From DATHVR01 sp035461175 (GTDB lineage Bacteria; Actinomycetota; Acidimicrobiia; Spongiisociales; ZC4RG35): DNA of 26,139 nt. Location: NCBI GenBank assembly GCA_035461175.1, contig DATHVR010000093.1, positions 1-26,139 of the forward strand, read 5' to 3'. Both the position numbers and the translations under genes were made by a program. This document shows positions 7,711 to 14,547 of the stretch, in pieces. The notes beneath the pieces are model-generated. The model had not been told where the DNA came from. It saw only the letters and a list, made by a program, of their open reading frames with translations, and searched no databases. Position 1 is the stretch's first letter, and each line of letters begins with the position of its first letter.

Positions 7711-8396
7711 CGGGCACCGCCGAAGGAGCGGACGGTTCGCCGTTCGAAGTAGCCGAAGACGGCGGTAACGGCTTGGGCGAGGATGAAGTAGATGATGAGA
7801 GCGTTGATGTAGAGCATGGGGGTGGTAGCCGAGTCGGCGATCACCACCCGGTTGACCCTGAGTTTCTGGACCTCGAAGGCGAGATCAGACAGGGTGATGA
7901 GGGAGACGAGGGCGGTGCCCTTCAGAATCTCGATCATCAGGTTGCCGAACGGAGGCAGGATGACCGGGATGGCCTGTGGCAGCACCACGTGAGCGAGGCG
8001 CTGGCGGTCGGTCATGTTGAGAGCGATGGTGGCCTCGGTCTGGCCCTCGGGGACCGCCTGGATACCGCCCCGTACCACCTCGGCGCCGTAGGCGCCCATG
8101 TTGATTCCCAGCGCCAGCACCCCGGCCACCATCGGAGTCAGGCTGATCCCTAGCAGCGGCGGCAAGGCGAAGAACATCCAGAACAAGAGGATGATGGCCG
8201 AGACACCGCGAGCGAACTCGACGTACACCGAGGCCAGCGTCCGGACCCATCTCTGCGGTGCCAGCCGCGCCACCCCGAAGAAGAGCGACAACGCGGTCCC
8301 CAGGGCGGTGGAGAACACGAACACCAGCACGGTGACCTGAGTCCCCTCCCAGAGCCGGGTGTAGGCCTGGGGGCTGAGGATGAAGTTCTCTAACAC
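7707..8396 (-). CDS. ehuC: Ectoine/hydroxyectoine ABC transporter permease
   Basis: A 229-residue HisM/GlnP-type permease starting at GTG (8396), with a GAAGG ribosome-binding sequence about ten bases ahead. The EAA-loop segment is EATIALNMTDRQRLAHVVLPQAIPVILPPFGN, paralogous to that in ehuD. It would form the membrane channel together with EhuD. A strong hairpin separates it from ehuB upstream, so its expression is probably lower than that of the binding protein. Confidence 0.9.
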   Translation of the reverse strand: MLENFILSPQAYTRLWEGTQVTVLVFVFSTALGTALSLFFGVARLAPQRWVRTLASVYVEFARGVSAIILLFWMFFALPPLLGISLTPMVAGVLALGINMGAYGAEVVRGGIQAVPEGQTEATIALNMTDRQRLAHVVLPQAIPVILPPFGNLMIEILKGTALVSLITLSDLAFEVQKLRVNRVVIADSATTPMLYINALIIYFILAQAVTAVFGYFERRTVRSFGGAR

Positions 8397-8416
8397 GGCG
8401 CTGCCTTCTAGCAGGA

Positions 8417-8440
8417 GGGGGCCGGGCGAACCCGGCCCCC
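8417..8440 (-). terminator. Intercistronic GC hairpin between ehuB and ehuC
   Basis: A perfect 10-bp all-GC stem (8417-8426 with 8431-8440) closes a four-base loop (8427-8430; CGAA on the plus strand, TTCG on the transcribed minus strand). It lies between the ehuB stop and the ehuC start. No U-tract follows in the direction of transcription, so it more likely protects the ehuB 3' end or attenuates read-through than ends transcription fully. Such hairpins often raise binding-protein levels over permease levels. Confidence 0.7.
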
Positions 8441-8451
8441 TGCCGATCGAA

Positions 8452-9300
8452 TCAGGACAGGTCCTCGGCGGTGAGGTCGGCTGCCTTCTGGACGTCCTCG
8501 GGAGCGAACCCGAAGCCGGTCACGATCTGTTCGACCGTGCCGTCGGCCTGGAGTTCCTTCAACACCTCGTTGAAGGCATCCCGGAACTCCTGGTCGGTGA
8601 AGCCGAAGCCTCCGCATCCGACCTGCTCCTCGCCGTCGATGACGGGGAAGAAGCCGGGGGTGGCCTCGAAGCCGTCCATGGCGTCGGTCTGGGTCTTCAC
8701 GGTGAGGAAGGTCCCGGAGACGGCGTCGACACGGCCGGCGGAGAGGGCGTCGTACTGGGCGCCCACGTCGGAGAAGCGCTCGATCTGGTCCTCGGGAACG
8801 CCGGAGTCGACGGCATAGCCCTCGTCGACCGCCCCACCGAGGACGGCCAGGGTGGCGCCCGAGTCGATGACGGACTGGAAGTCGCTGATGCCGAGGGGAT
8901 TGCCTTCGGCCACTGCGAACGAGTTGGAGACGCAGTAGTCGGGATCCGAGAAGATGATCTGCTCGGCCCGGTCGGGCGTGATGAACATGCCAGCGGCGAT
9001 CATGTCGAACTGGCCCGCCTGCAGCCCGGGGATGAGGGCGCCGAAGTCGACGACGCTCGCTTCCATGTTGTCGATCCCCAATTCGGCCAGGACGGCCTTG
9101 GCGACCTCGGGAGCCTCACCGGTAACGTTGCCGTTCTCGTCCTCGTAGCCGTAGGGGACCTCGTTGGCGAGGCCGACGGTCACGGTGCCGGCCTCCTGGA
9201 GCTCGCCCAGCTTCCCTTCGGCACCACCGCCCCCACAGGCGGCAGCAATCAAGGCCAATACGGCCACAATGATGAGCGGTCGGGTGTTTCGTGCTTTCAC
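8452..9300 (-). CDS. ehuB: Ectoine/hydroxyectoine-binding lipoprotein (SBP family 3)
   Basis: A 282-residue extracellular solute-binding protein. The start is set at GTG 9300 because AGGAGGA sits eight bases upstream and the product opens directly with a lipoprotein signal, VKARNTRPLIIVAVLALIAAACGGGG (lipobox IAAAC). The same frame is open to 9405, but that stretch is promoter region. The mature domain has the type 3 amino-acid-binding layout (VGLANEVPYGYEDENGNVTGEAPEVAKAVLAELGI; FDMIAAGMFITPDRAEQIIFSDPDYCVSNSFAV). It captures substrate outside the cell for EhuCD. The first gene of the minus arm is divergent from the GntR regulator. Ectoine specificity is inferred from context. Confidence 0.92.
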   Translation of the reverse strand: MKARNTRPLIIVAVLALIAAACGGGGAEGKLGELQEAGTVTVGLANEVPYGYEDENGNVTGEAPEVAKAVLAELGIDNMEASVVDFGALIPGLQAGQFDMIAAGMFITPDRAEQIIFSDPDYCVSNSFAVAEGNPLGISDFQSVIDSGATLAVLGGAVDEGYAVDSGVPEDQIERFSDVGAQYDALSAGRVDAVSGTFLTVKTQTDAMDGFEATPGFFPVIDGEEQVGCGGFGFTDQEFRDAFNEVLKELQADGTVEQIVTGFGFAPEDVQKAADLTAEDLS

Positions 9301-9402
9301 GTGCGGTTCCTCCTGATGGCACATCCGCGGGTGCCGGCCGGGGCCGACCAGACGACCGTAGCCGGTATCCCTGTGTGATGCGGTGAGAATCCACAACGAA
9401 TT

Positions 9403-9420
9403 CATCCTGTATACCGAACG
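9403..9420. promoter_or_regulatory. Candidate operator of the GntR/FCD regulator in the divergent promoter region
   Basis: The divergent spacer 9301-9515 is AT-richer than its surroundings. It contains CCTGTATACCG, a GTATAC palindrome (9409-9414) resembling the T.GT...AC.A operators of FadR-type GntR proteins. On the minus strand TATACA could also be the -10 box of ehuB, so bound regulator would block the operon. A related half-site, CGGTATCC, lies at 9363-9370. The evidence is sequence pattern only. Confidence 0.35.
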
Positions 9421-9515
9421 GATGCGACCGGGGTCGGGATGCGATATGGTGGCCGTTCCCGGGAAGTCAAACGCCGTTCCCTGTCGGCTCAGCCAGCCGG
9501 GAGGAGAGGAGAAAG

Positions 9516-10184
9516 ATGTCGCCGCACCGGTCCCGGCACACCGCCGACGGTATCTACGAGGAGCTGCGGGATCGCATCTGCCTGCTCCAGATTCCGCCCG
9601 GCGCCCAGCTCAGAGAACAGAGCCTGGCCGAGGAGTTCGGGGTGAGCCGGACCCCGGTGCGGGAGGCGCTGACCATGCTGCGAGTCGACGGCCTCGTCAG
9701 TCGCCAGCGTGGGGGCGGGACCTCGGTTTCCACCGTCGACCTCAAGCACATGCGAGACGTGTACTCGCTGCGCATCAAGCTGGCCGAGCTCATCGCCGAC
9801 TTCATGATCGTCCCCGTCCCGGCCGGGATCGTCGCCCGTCTGCGTGAGCTGCGGGCCGAGGTGGAGCCGATGCGGGCCGAACGTGACGCCCGTCGGCTGG
9901 GCGGCCTCTACAACCGCTTCCACGAGACCCTGCTCGAAACGATCGGCAACGAACCGCTCAAGATCGTCTCCGACCGGCTGTTCCGCCAGACCTGTCGGGT
10001 GTGGATCCAGCTCCTTCCCGAGATGAACTGGGAGGAGGAGGTCCAGATCATGCTCGACGAGATCGACGAGTGCATCGAGGCTCTCGAGGGGTCGTCGGCG
10101 ACCCACCTGGCCGATATCCGCGAGAAGCACATGAACATGCTTCTCACCCGTTTCAACGAATACCTGACCCGCCCCCTCATCTAG
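9516..10184 (+). CDS. GntR-family (FadR/FCD-type) transcriptional regulator of the ectoine locus
   Basis: A 222-residue regulator with a purine-rich GGAGAGGAGAAAG leader just before the ATG. Residues about 10-73 form the GntR winged helix (REQSLAEEFGVSRTPVREALTMLRVDGLVSRQRGGGT). The rest is an all-helical FCD ligand-binding domain with NRFHETLLETIGN and THLADIREKH holding likely metal-site histidines; one of the usual FCD ligands is not obvious. It heads the plus arm and faces ehuB, so it probably controls both arms in response to a pathway metabolite. Known ectoine regulators are MocR-type EnuR and AsnC-type DoeX, so this is a different regulator class. DNA target and ligand are inferred. 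Confidence 0.9.
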   Translation: MSPHRSRHTADGIYEELRDRICLLQIPPGAQLREQSLAEEFGVSRTPVREALTMLRVDGLVSRQRGGGTSVSTVDLKHMRDVYSLRIKLAELIADFMIVPVPAGIVARLRELRAEVEPMRAERDARRLGGLYNRFHETLLETIGNEPLKIVSDRLFRQTCRVWIQLLPEMNWEEEVQIMLDEIDECIEALEGSSATHLADIREKHMNMLLTRFNEYLTRPLI

Positions 10185-10194
10185 GAGTACAGCG

Positions 10195-11376
10195 ATGGAA
10201 GACAGCCAGCTCGGAGTTGGAACCCAGGCCGTGTGGGCGGGCGAGTACCGCGCCCGCGGCGGCGACTTCACCCAGGTGCCGGTCGTGCATAGTGTGTCCT
10301 ATGGCTACGACGACGTCGACCACTGGACCGGAGTCGCCCTCGGCGACGAGGTCGGCCACATCTACGGGCGCAACACCAACCCCACGGTGGCGGTGTTCGA
10401 AGAGAAGATCCGGGTGATGGAATCGGGTGAGGCGGCCACCTCGATGGCGACGGGCATGGCGGCCATCTCCAACACCCTCTTCGCCCTGCTCGCTCCCGGC
10501 AAGCGGGTGGTGTCGGTCAAGGACACTTACGGGGGCACCAATCGTGTCTTCTCCGAGTTCCTCCCCCACTACGGGGTCGAGGTCGAGGTGTGTGAGACCT
10601 CGGACCACGAACAAATCGAAGCCGAGGTCGCCCGCGGTTGTGACCTCCTGTATCTGGAGACGCCCACCAATCCCACCCTCAAGGTGCTCGACCTCGAACG
10701 CCTCGGTCGGGCGGCGAAAGCCGCCGGGGCGGTGGTGGTGGTCGACAACACGGTGGCCACCCCGATCAACCAGAGCCCGCTGGCGCTGGGAGCCGACCTC
10801 GTGGTCCATTCGGCCACCAAGTACCTGGGAGGCCACGCCGACGCCCTGGGCGGGGCGATTGTGGGGCGGGGCGACCTGGTCGAGAAGATCTTCGCCTATC
10901 GCGAGATCAACGGGTCGACCCTGCACCCGATGGCCGCCTATCTGCTCCTACGCGGCATGAAGACCCTGCATCTGCGGATCGAGCGACAGAACGCCAATGC
11001 CATGGCGGTGGCACGCCATCTCGCCGAGCACTCGGCGGTGGCGGTCGTCAACTACCCGGGCCTGGAGTCGCATCCCCAGCACGAGATCGCCGTCCGTCAG
11101 ATGCGCGGGTTCGGGGGAATGCTCAGTTTCGGACTCCCCGGCGACTTCGAGGCGGTGCGCAAGTTCATTCCCGCCATGGAGCGAGTCCACGCCGCCGCCA
11201 ACCTGGGCGCGGTCGAGACCATCGTCGCTCCTCCCGCCACTTCCAGCCACGTCGAGTGCACGCCGGAAGAGCGAGCGGCGCTGGGGATCCCCGAGGGCCT
11301 GATCCGCTACTCGGCGGGTATCGAGGATGCGGTCGACCTGATCGCCGATCTCGACCACGCCCTCGCCGCCGTCTGA
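10195..11376 (+). CDS. Cystathionine gamma-synthase/lyase-family PLP enzyme in the ectoine operon
   Basis: A 393-residue Cys/Met-metabolism PLP enzyme (fold type I). Visible sites are Y57 and R59 (YGRNTNP, phosphate contacts), Y112 (TYGGTNR, stacks on PLP), D184 (VVVVDNTVATP), the PLP lysine K209 (HSATKYLGGH) and R371 (IRYSAGIED, carboxylate). The TYGGT wording is that of cystathionine synthases and lyases; methionine gamma-lyases have Cys at that site. Its start is ten bases after the gntR stop with AGGAG in between, and its stop overlaps the eutC start (TGATG), so it belongs to the operon. No such enzyme is part of the ectoine pathways I know. It may act on diaminobutyrate or its hydroxylated form, or it may be a bystander; the reaction is unknown. 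Confidence 0.9.
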   Translation: MEDSQLGVGTQAVWAGEYRARGGDFTQVPVVHSVSYGYDDVDHWTGVALGDEVGHIYGRNTNPTVAVFEEKIRVMESGEAATSMATGMAAISNTLFALLAPGKRVVSVKDTYGGTNRVFSEFLPHYGVEVEVCETSDHEQIEAEVARGCDLLYLETPTNPTLKVLDLERLGRAAKAAGAVVVVDNTVATPINQSPLALGADLVVHSATKYLGGHADALGGAIVGRGDLVEKIFAYREINGSTLHPMAAYLLLRGMKTLHLRIERQNANAMAVARHLAEHSAVAVVNYPGLESHPQHEIAVRQMRGFGGMLSFGLPGDFEAVRKFIPAMERVHAAANLGAVETIVAPPATSSHVECTPEERAALGIPEGLIRYSAGIEDAVDLIADLDHALAAV

Positions 11377-12344
11377 TGCCGGGGCTGGCCGTCCTCACCG
11401 AGTCGGTCATCCGATCACTGGTGGGCATGGGCGAGCAGGAACTCGCCGCGGTCGAGGCCGTCTACCCGCTGATCAGCGAGGGGACGGCGGTGATGCCTTC
11501 GATCATGCGCATCGACGTCGAGGACCACAACGGCGAGATCGACGTGAAGTCGGCCTACCTCCCCGGGTACTCCGGGATCGCCATCAAGGTGTCGGCGGGC
11601 TTCTTCGACAATCCCAAACAGGGCTTGCCCAGCCTGGGTGGCTTCATGATGGTGCTCGACTCCGAGACCGGCGTGCCGGCCGCCGCCCTGTTCGACAATG
11701 GCTACCTGACCGATCTCCGCACCGGCCTGGCCGGGGCGGTGGCGGCCCGGAATCTCGTCTCCGAGAGCCCGGTACGGGCGGGGCTGCTCGGTGCCGGTGC
11801 CCAGGCCCGATACCAGCTCAGGGCGCTGGCCCTGGTGCGGGAGGTGGCAGAGACGCGGGTATGGGCCCGTCGTCCCGAACAGGCACAGGAGCTAGCCGAC
11901 GAGGTGGGGGCGACCGTGGCGTCCTCGGTTGCGGATCTGATGGCGGCATCGAATCTGGTTATCACCACCACGCCCGCCACCGAGGGCCTGGTCACCCGGG
12001 AGGATCTGCACCCGGGTCTGCACATCACGGCGGTGGGATCCGACGCCGAGCACAAACGAGAACTCGGACCCGGCGTCCTGGATGCTGCCGATCTGGTGGT
12101 GGTGGATGCGGTCGCCCAGAGCCGGCGCCTGGGCGAGGCCCGAGGGGCTGAAACGGAGGGCTTCGATCCGGATCGCCTGGTCGAGTTGGGTCGGGTCGTC
12201 GCGGGAGCCCATCCGGGACGGATCGACGACGATCAGATCACGGTGTGCGACCTGACCGGGACCGGCGCCCAGGACACCGCCATCGCCGCCCTGGTGGTGG
12301 CGCGGGCACGCGAGCAGGGGGTAGGCGATGTCATCCATACCTGA
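11376..12344 (+). CDS. eutC: Hydroxyectoine utilisation protein EutC (ornithine cyclodeaminase-like)
   Basis: A 322-residue member of the ornithine cyclodeaminase/mu-crystallin family. The ATG at 11376 overlaps the stop of the previous gene (TGATG); homology starts within ten residues. Family marks are MPSIMRIDV (40-48), the catalytic-type lysine K71 in AIKVSAGFFDNP, R115 in TDLRTG, the Rossmann motif GLLGAGAQAR (136-145) and the acid in AVGSDAEHK. The DVKSAYLPGYSGIAIKVSAGFFDNPKQGLPS region reads like EutC proteins of ectoine clusters. EutC acts with EutB in the hydroxyectoine branch; its exact reaction is not settled as far as I know. It overlaps eutB by 17 bases. Confidence 0.92.
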   Translation: MPGLAVLTESVIRSLVGMGEQELAAVEAVYPLISEGTAVMPSIMRIDVEDHNGEIDVKSAYLPGYSGIAIKVSAGFFDNPKQGLPSLGGFMMVLDSETGVPAAALFDNGYLTDLRTGLAGAVAARNLVSESPVRAGLLGAGAQARYQLRALALVREVAETRVWARRPEQAQELADEVGATVASSVADLMAASNLVITTTPATEGLVTREDLHPGLHITAVGSDAEHKRELGPGVLDAADLVVVDAVAQSRRLGEARGAETEGFDPDRLVELGRVVAGAHPGRIDDDQITVCDLTGTGAQDTAIAALVVARAREQGVGDVIHT

Positions 12345-13311
12345 ACTCGACATCCCCGCCGCCCGCCGCCGCATCGCTGGTCTCGCCGCCCGCACCCCGC
12401 TGGTTCATTCGGTCTCGCTGTCGGAGTGGACCGGGATGCCGGTCTACCTCAAGCTGGAGACCACCCAGCCCACCACCGCCTTCAAGGTGCGGGGCGCCTC
12501 TTCCAAGATCATGGCGCTGAGCGACGAGGAGCGGAGTCGGGGGGTGGTGACCGCCTCGACCGGCAACCACGGTCGCGGCGTCGCCTACGTCGCCCGGCGC
12601 CTGGGGTTGAAGGCGACGATCTGTGTCTCCCACGGTGTCCCGCCCGGCAAGCTCGAGGCGCTGCGCGCCCTGGGAGCCCAGGTGGAGGTGGTGGGAGCGT
12701 CCCAGACCGAGGCGATGGAGCGGGCGCACGAGATCTCCGCCGCCGACGGGATGACGTTCCTGCATCCTTTCGACGACCCCGACATCATCGCCGGGCAGGC
12801 CACGATCGGGGCCGAGATCGCCGAGGATCTCCCCGATGTCGCCTCGGTGCTGGTCCCGCTTTCCGGGGGTGGCCTGTTGGCGGGGGTGGCGGCCGGACTG
12901 GCCCAGTACGCCCCCGACGCCGAACCGGTCGGCGTGTCGATGACCCGGGTTCCGGTGATGGCTCTGAGCCTGGAAGCGGGCCACCCCATCGACCTCCCCG
13001 AGGAGGAGACACTGGCCGATTCCCTCCGGGGTGGCATCGACCTCGACAACCGCTACACCTTCGCCATGGTGCGGGACATGGTGGAGCGCATCCTGCTGGT
13101 GGAGGAAGATGAGATCTGGAACGCAATGCGCTTCCTGTTCGACCAGCACCGGCTGGTGGCGGAAGGGGCGGCGGCGGTCGGGGTGGCCGCGCTGCTTCAA
13201 GGCAAGGTGGATCCGTTGGTCGGCCCGGTGGCGGTGGTGGTGTCGGGGGCCAACGTCGAGCCGTCCCAGGTGGCGGCCCTGCTCGCCGGCGACCCCGCCC
13301 CCACGCTGTGA
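12328..13311 (+). CDS. eutB: Hydroxyectoine utilisation dehydratase EutB (threonine dehydratase-like)
   Basis: A 327-residue fold-type II PLP enzyme. The PLP lysine is K53 in TTAFKVRGAS; the substrate loop is STGNHGR (77-83) and the phosphate-binding glycine loop is SGGGLLAG (179-186). The phrases HPFDDPDIIAGQATIGAEIAEDLP and LADSLRGGIDLDNRYTFAMVRDMV are typical of EutB and separate it from housekeeping IlvA. The regulatory ACT domain of IlvA is absent, as expected. EutB probably dehydrates a beta-hydroxylated intermediate such as 3-hydroxy-2,4-diaminobutyrate (inference). It overlaps eutC upstream and the deaminase gene downstream by four bases. Confidence 0.92.
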   Translation: MSSIPELDIPAARRRIAGLAARTPLVHSVSLSEWTGMPVYLKLETTQPTTAFKVRGASSKIMALSDEERSRGVVTASTGNHGRGVAYVARRLGLKATICVSHGVPPGKLEALRALGAQVEVVGASQTEAMERAHEISAADGMTFLHPFDDPDIIAGQATIGAEIAEDLPDVASVLVPLSGGGLLAGVAAGLAQYAPDAEPVGVSMTRVPVMALSLEAGHPIDLPEEETLADSLRGGIDLDNRYTFAMVRDMVERILLVEEDEIWNAMRFLFDQHRLVAEGAAAVGVAALLQGKVDPLVGPVAVVVSGANVEPSQVAALLAGDPAPTL

Positions 13312-13784
13312 TCGACACCACCGACCTCCACCATCTGGAGCGGTGCATCGAGCTCGCCACCGAGGCACTCGAGGCCGGCGACGAGCCGTTCGGTTCGGTG
13401 CTGGTCGACGGCGACGGTCGGGTCCGATTCGAGGATCGCAACCGGGTGGCGGGCGGCGACCGCACCCAGCATCCCGAATTCGCCATCGCCCGCTGGGCCG
13501 CCGCCCACCTGTCGCCTCCGGAGCGAGCGGCGGCCACGGTCTACACCTCGGGCGAGCATTGCCCGATGTGTGCCGCCGCCCATGGCTGGGTGGGCCTGGG
13601 CCGGATCGTCTATGCCGCCTCCTCCGCCCAGTTGCGCGGCTGGCTGGACGAACTCGGCCTACCCGAACCGCCCGTCGCCACCCTCCCCATAGAAGAGATC
13701 CTCCCCGGAGCCCATGTCGAAGGCCCCGTCGACGACCTGGCGGAGCGGGTCCGGGCGTTTCACCGGCGCCTGCACGGGGCCTAA
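13308..13784 (+). CDS. Cytidine/guanine-deaminase-fold protein ending the ectoine operon
   Basis: A 158-residue zinc-dependent deaminase-fold protein starting at GTG, which overlaps the eutB stop (GTGA). The zinc and catalytic motifs are present: HPE in RTQHPEFAIARW and PMCAAC-type SGEHCPMCAAA (both zinc cysteines). The neighbourhood wording (GDEPFGSVLVDGDG..FEDRNR; VYTSGEHCPMCAAAHGWVGLGRIVYAASSAQL) is closest to guanine deaminase and nucleoside deaminase relatives. Tight coupling to eutB suggests a pathway role. Ectoines are cyclic amidines in a pyrimidine ring, so hydrolysis of a C-N bond by this fold is chemically conceivable, but that is speculation. It could also be an ordinary purine or pyrimidine deaminase. 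Confidence 0.87.
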   Translation: MIDTTDLHHLERCIELATEALEAGDEPFGSVLVDGDGRVRFEDRNRVAGGDRTQHPEFAIARWAAAHLSPPERAAATVYTSGEHCPMCAAAHGWVGLGRIVYAASSAQLRGWLDELGLPEPPVATLPIEEILPGAHVEGPVDDLAERVRAFHRRLHGA

Positions 13785-13788
13785 CTGC

Positions 13789-13836
13789 TTCTCGCGACAG
13801 AATTGCGCGCCCTGGCGCGCCATTCTGTCGCGAAAA
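13789..13836. repeat. REP-like palindrome between converging operons (copy 1)
   Basis: Eighteen-base arms, CGCGACAGAATTGCGCGC (13793-13810) and its near-perfect complement (13815-13832, one mismatch), flank the loop CCTG. The stem is extended by flanking T and A bases. It lies between the converging deaminase and thiQ stops. On either strand T bases precede and A bases follow the stem, the reverse of an intrinsic terminator, so it looks more like a dispersed palindromic repeat. The same arm sequence recurs at 26108-26125. Confidence 0.8.
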
Positions 13837-13845
13837 TGGGGTTGG

Positions 13846-14547
13846 TCAGCCGAGGAAGTCGGCCACCCAGTCGTCGGCGGGGGCGGCTCGGAGCTTCGCC
13901 ATCGGACCGACCTGGACGATGCGCCCGGCCCGCATGATCGCTACCCGGTCGGCAATGGCATCGGCCTCGTCGTGGTCGTGGGTGACATAGAGGGCGGTAG
14001 TACCCGCCTTCTCCAGCAACTCGGTCATCTCCACGATCAGGCGCTCGCGGAGAGCGCGGTCGAGGGCGCCGAGCGGCTCGTCGAGCATCACCATTCGCGG
14101 CTCGGGGGCGATGGTCCGGGCCAGCGCCACCCGTTGCTGTTCCCCGCCCGACAGGTTCTCCACCGAGCGGTCGGTGAAGCCGGCCATCCCCACCCAATCC
14201 AGTACCTCGGCCACCCGGCGGTCCACGTCGACGGGGGGCTGCCCTTCCATGCGCAAACCGAAGGCGACGTTGTCGCCCACGCTCAGATGGGGGAAGAGCG
14301 AGTAGCCCTGGAACATGAAGCCGAAACGACGCCGGTGGGGAGGCACGTCGGCCAGGTCCTGACCGTCCCACGAGACGGTGCCGGTATTTAGGTGCTCGAG
14401 ACCTCCGATGGCCCGGAGCAGGGTCGACTTGCCGCATCCGCTGGGGCCGAGCACCGCCACCCGCTCCCCATCGCCGATGTCGAGGTCGACTCGGTCCACG
14501 GCCACGGTGTCGCCGAAACGGACGGTGAGGTCGCGTACTCGCAGCAT
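13846..14547 (-). CDS. thiQ: Thiamine ABC transporter ATPase
   Basis: A 233-residue ABC ATPase with Walker A GPSGCGKST, signature LSGGEQQR, Walker B RMVMLDEPLGALD and switch histidine in YVTHDHDEAD. It belongs to the Fe3+/thiamine/spermidine importer class. Its ATG begins at the base next to the thiP stop codon, so thiB-thiP-thiQ form one unit. The thiamine assignment rests on the TPP riboswitch at the head of the operon and the ThiB-like binding protein. Confidence 0.92.
   Translation of the reverse strand: MLRVRDLTVRFGDTVAVDRVDLDIGDGERVAVLGPSGCGKSTLLRAIGGLEHLNTGTVSWDGQDLADVPPHRRRFGFMFQGYSLFPHLSVGDNVAFGLRMEGQPPVDVDRRVAEVLDWVGMAGFTDRSVENLSGGEQQRVALARTIAPEPRMVMLDEPLGALDRALRERLIVEMTELLEKAGTTALYVTHDHDEADAIADRVAIMRAGRIVQVGPMAKLRAAPADDWVADFLG

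Noticed and set aside
9300..9405. Longer ehuB start at 9405
   Set aside because: The added residues are hydrophilic and would precede the signal peptide. A strong AGGAGGA site fits the GTG at 9300 and the region is the divergent promoter.
1204..13311. Siderophore (sbn-like) cluster suggested by a SbnI-like domain plus an SbnB-like ornithine cyclodeaminase relative
   Set aside because: The cyclodeaminase-like protein matches EutC wording and is coupled to EutB. No siderophore synthetase is present, and the SerK-like domain lies some 10 kb away in a separate unit.
12328..13311. Housekeeping threonine dehydratase (ilvA)
   Set aside because: It lacks the ACT regulatory domain, carries EutB-type segments and overlaps eutC. 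An ectoine role explains it better.
13789..13836. Classical bidirectional intrinsic terminator
   Set aside because: The stem is strong and lies between converging genes, but T bases lie before the stem and A bases after it on both strands, so there is no U-tract after the hairpin. The copy at 26104 also points to a dispersed repeat.
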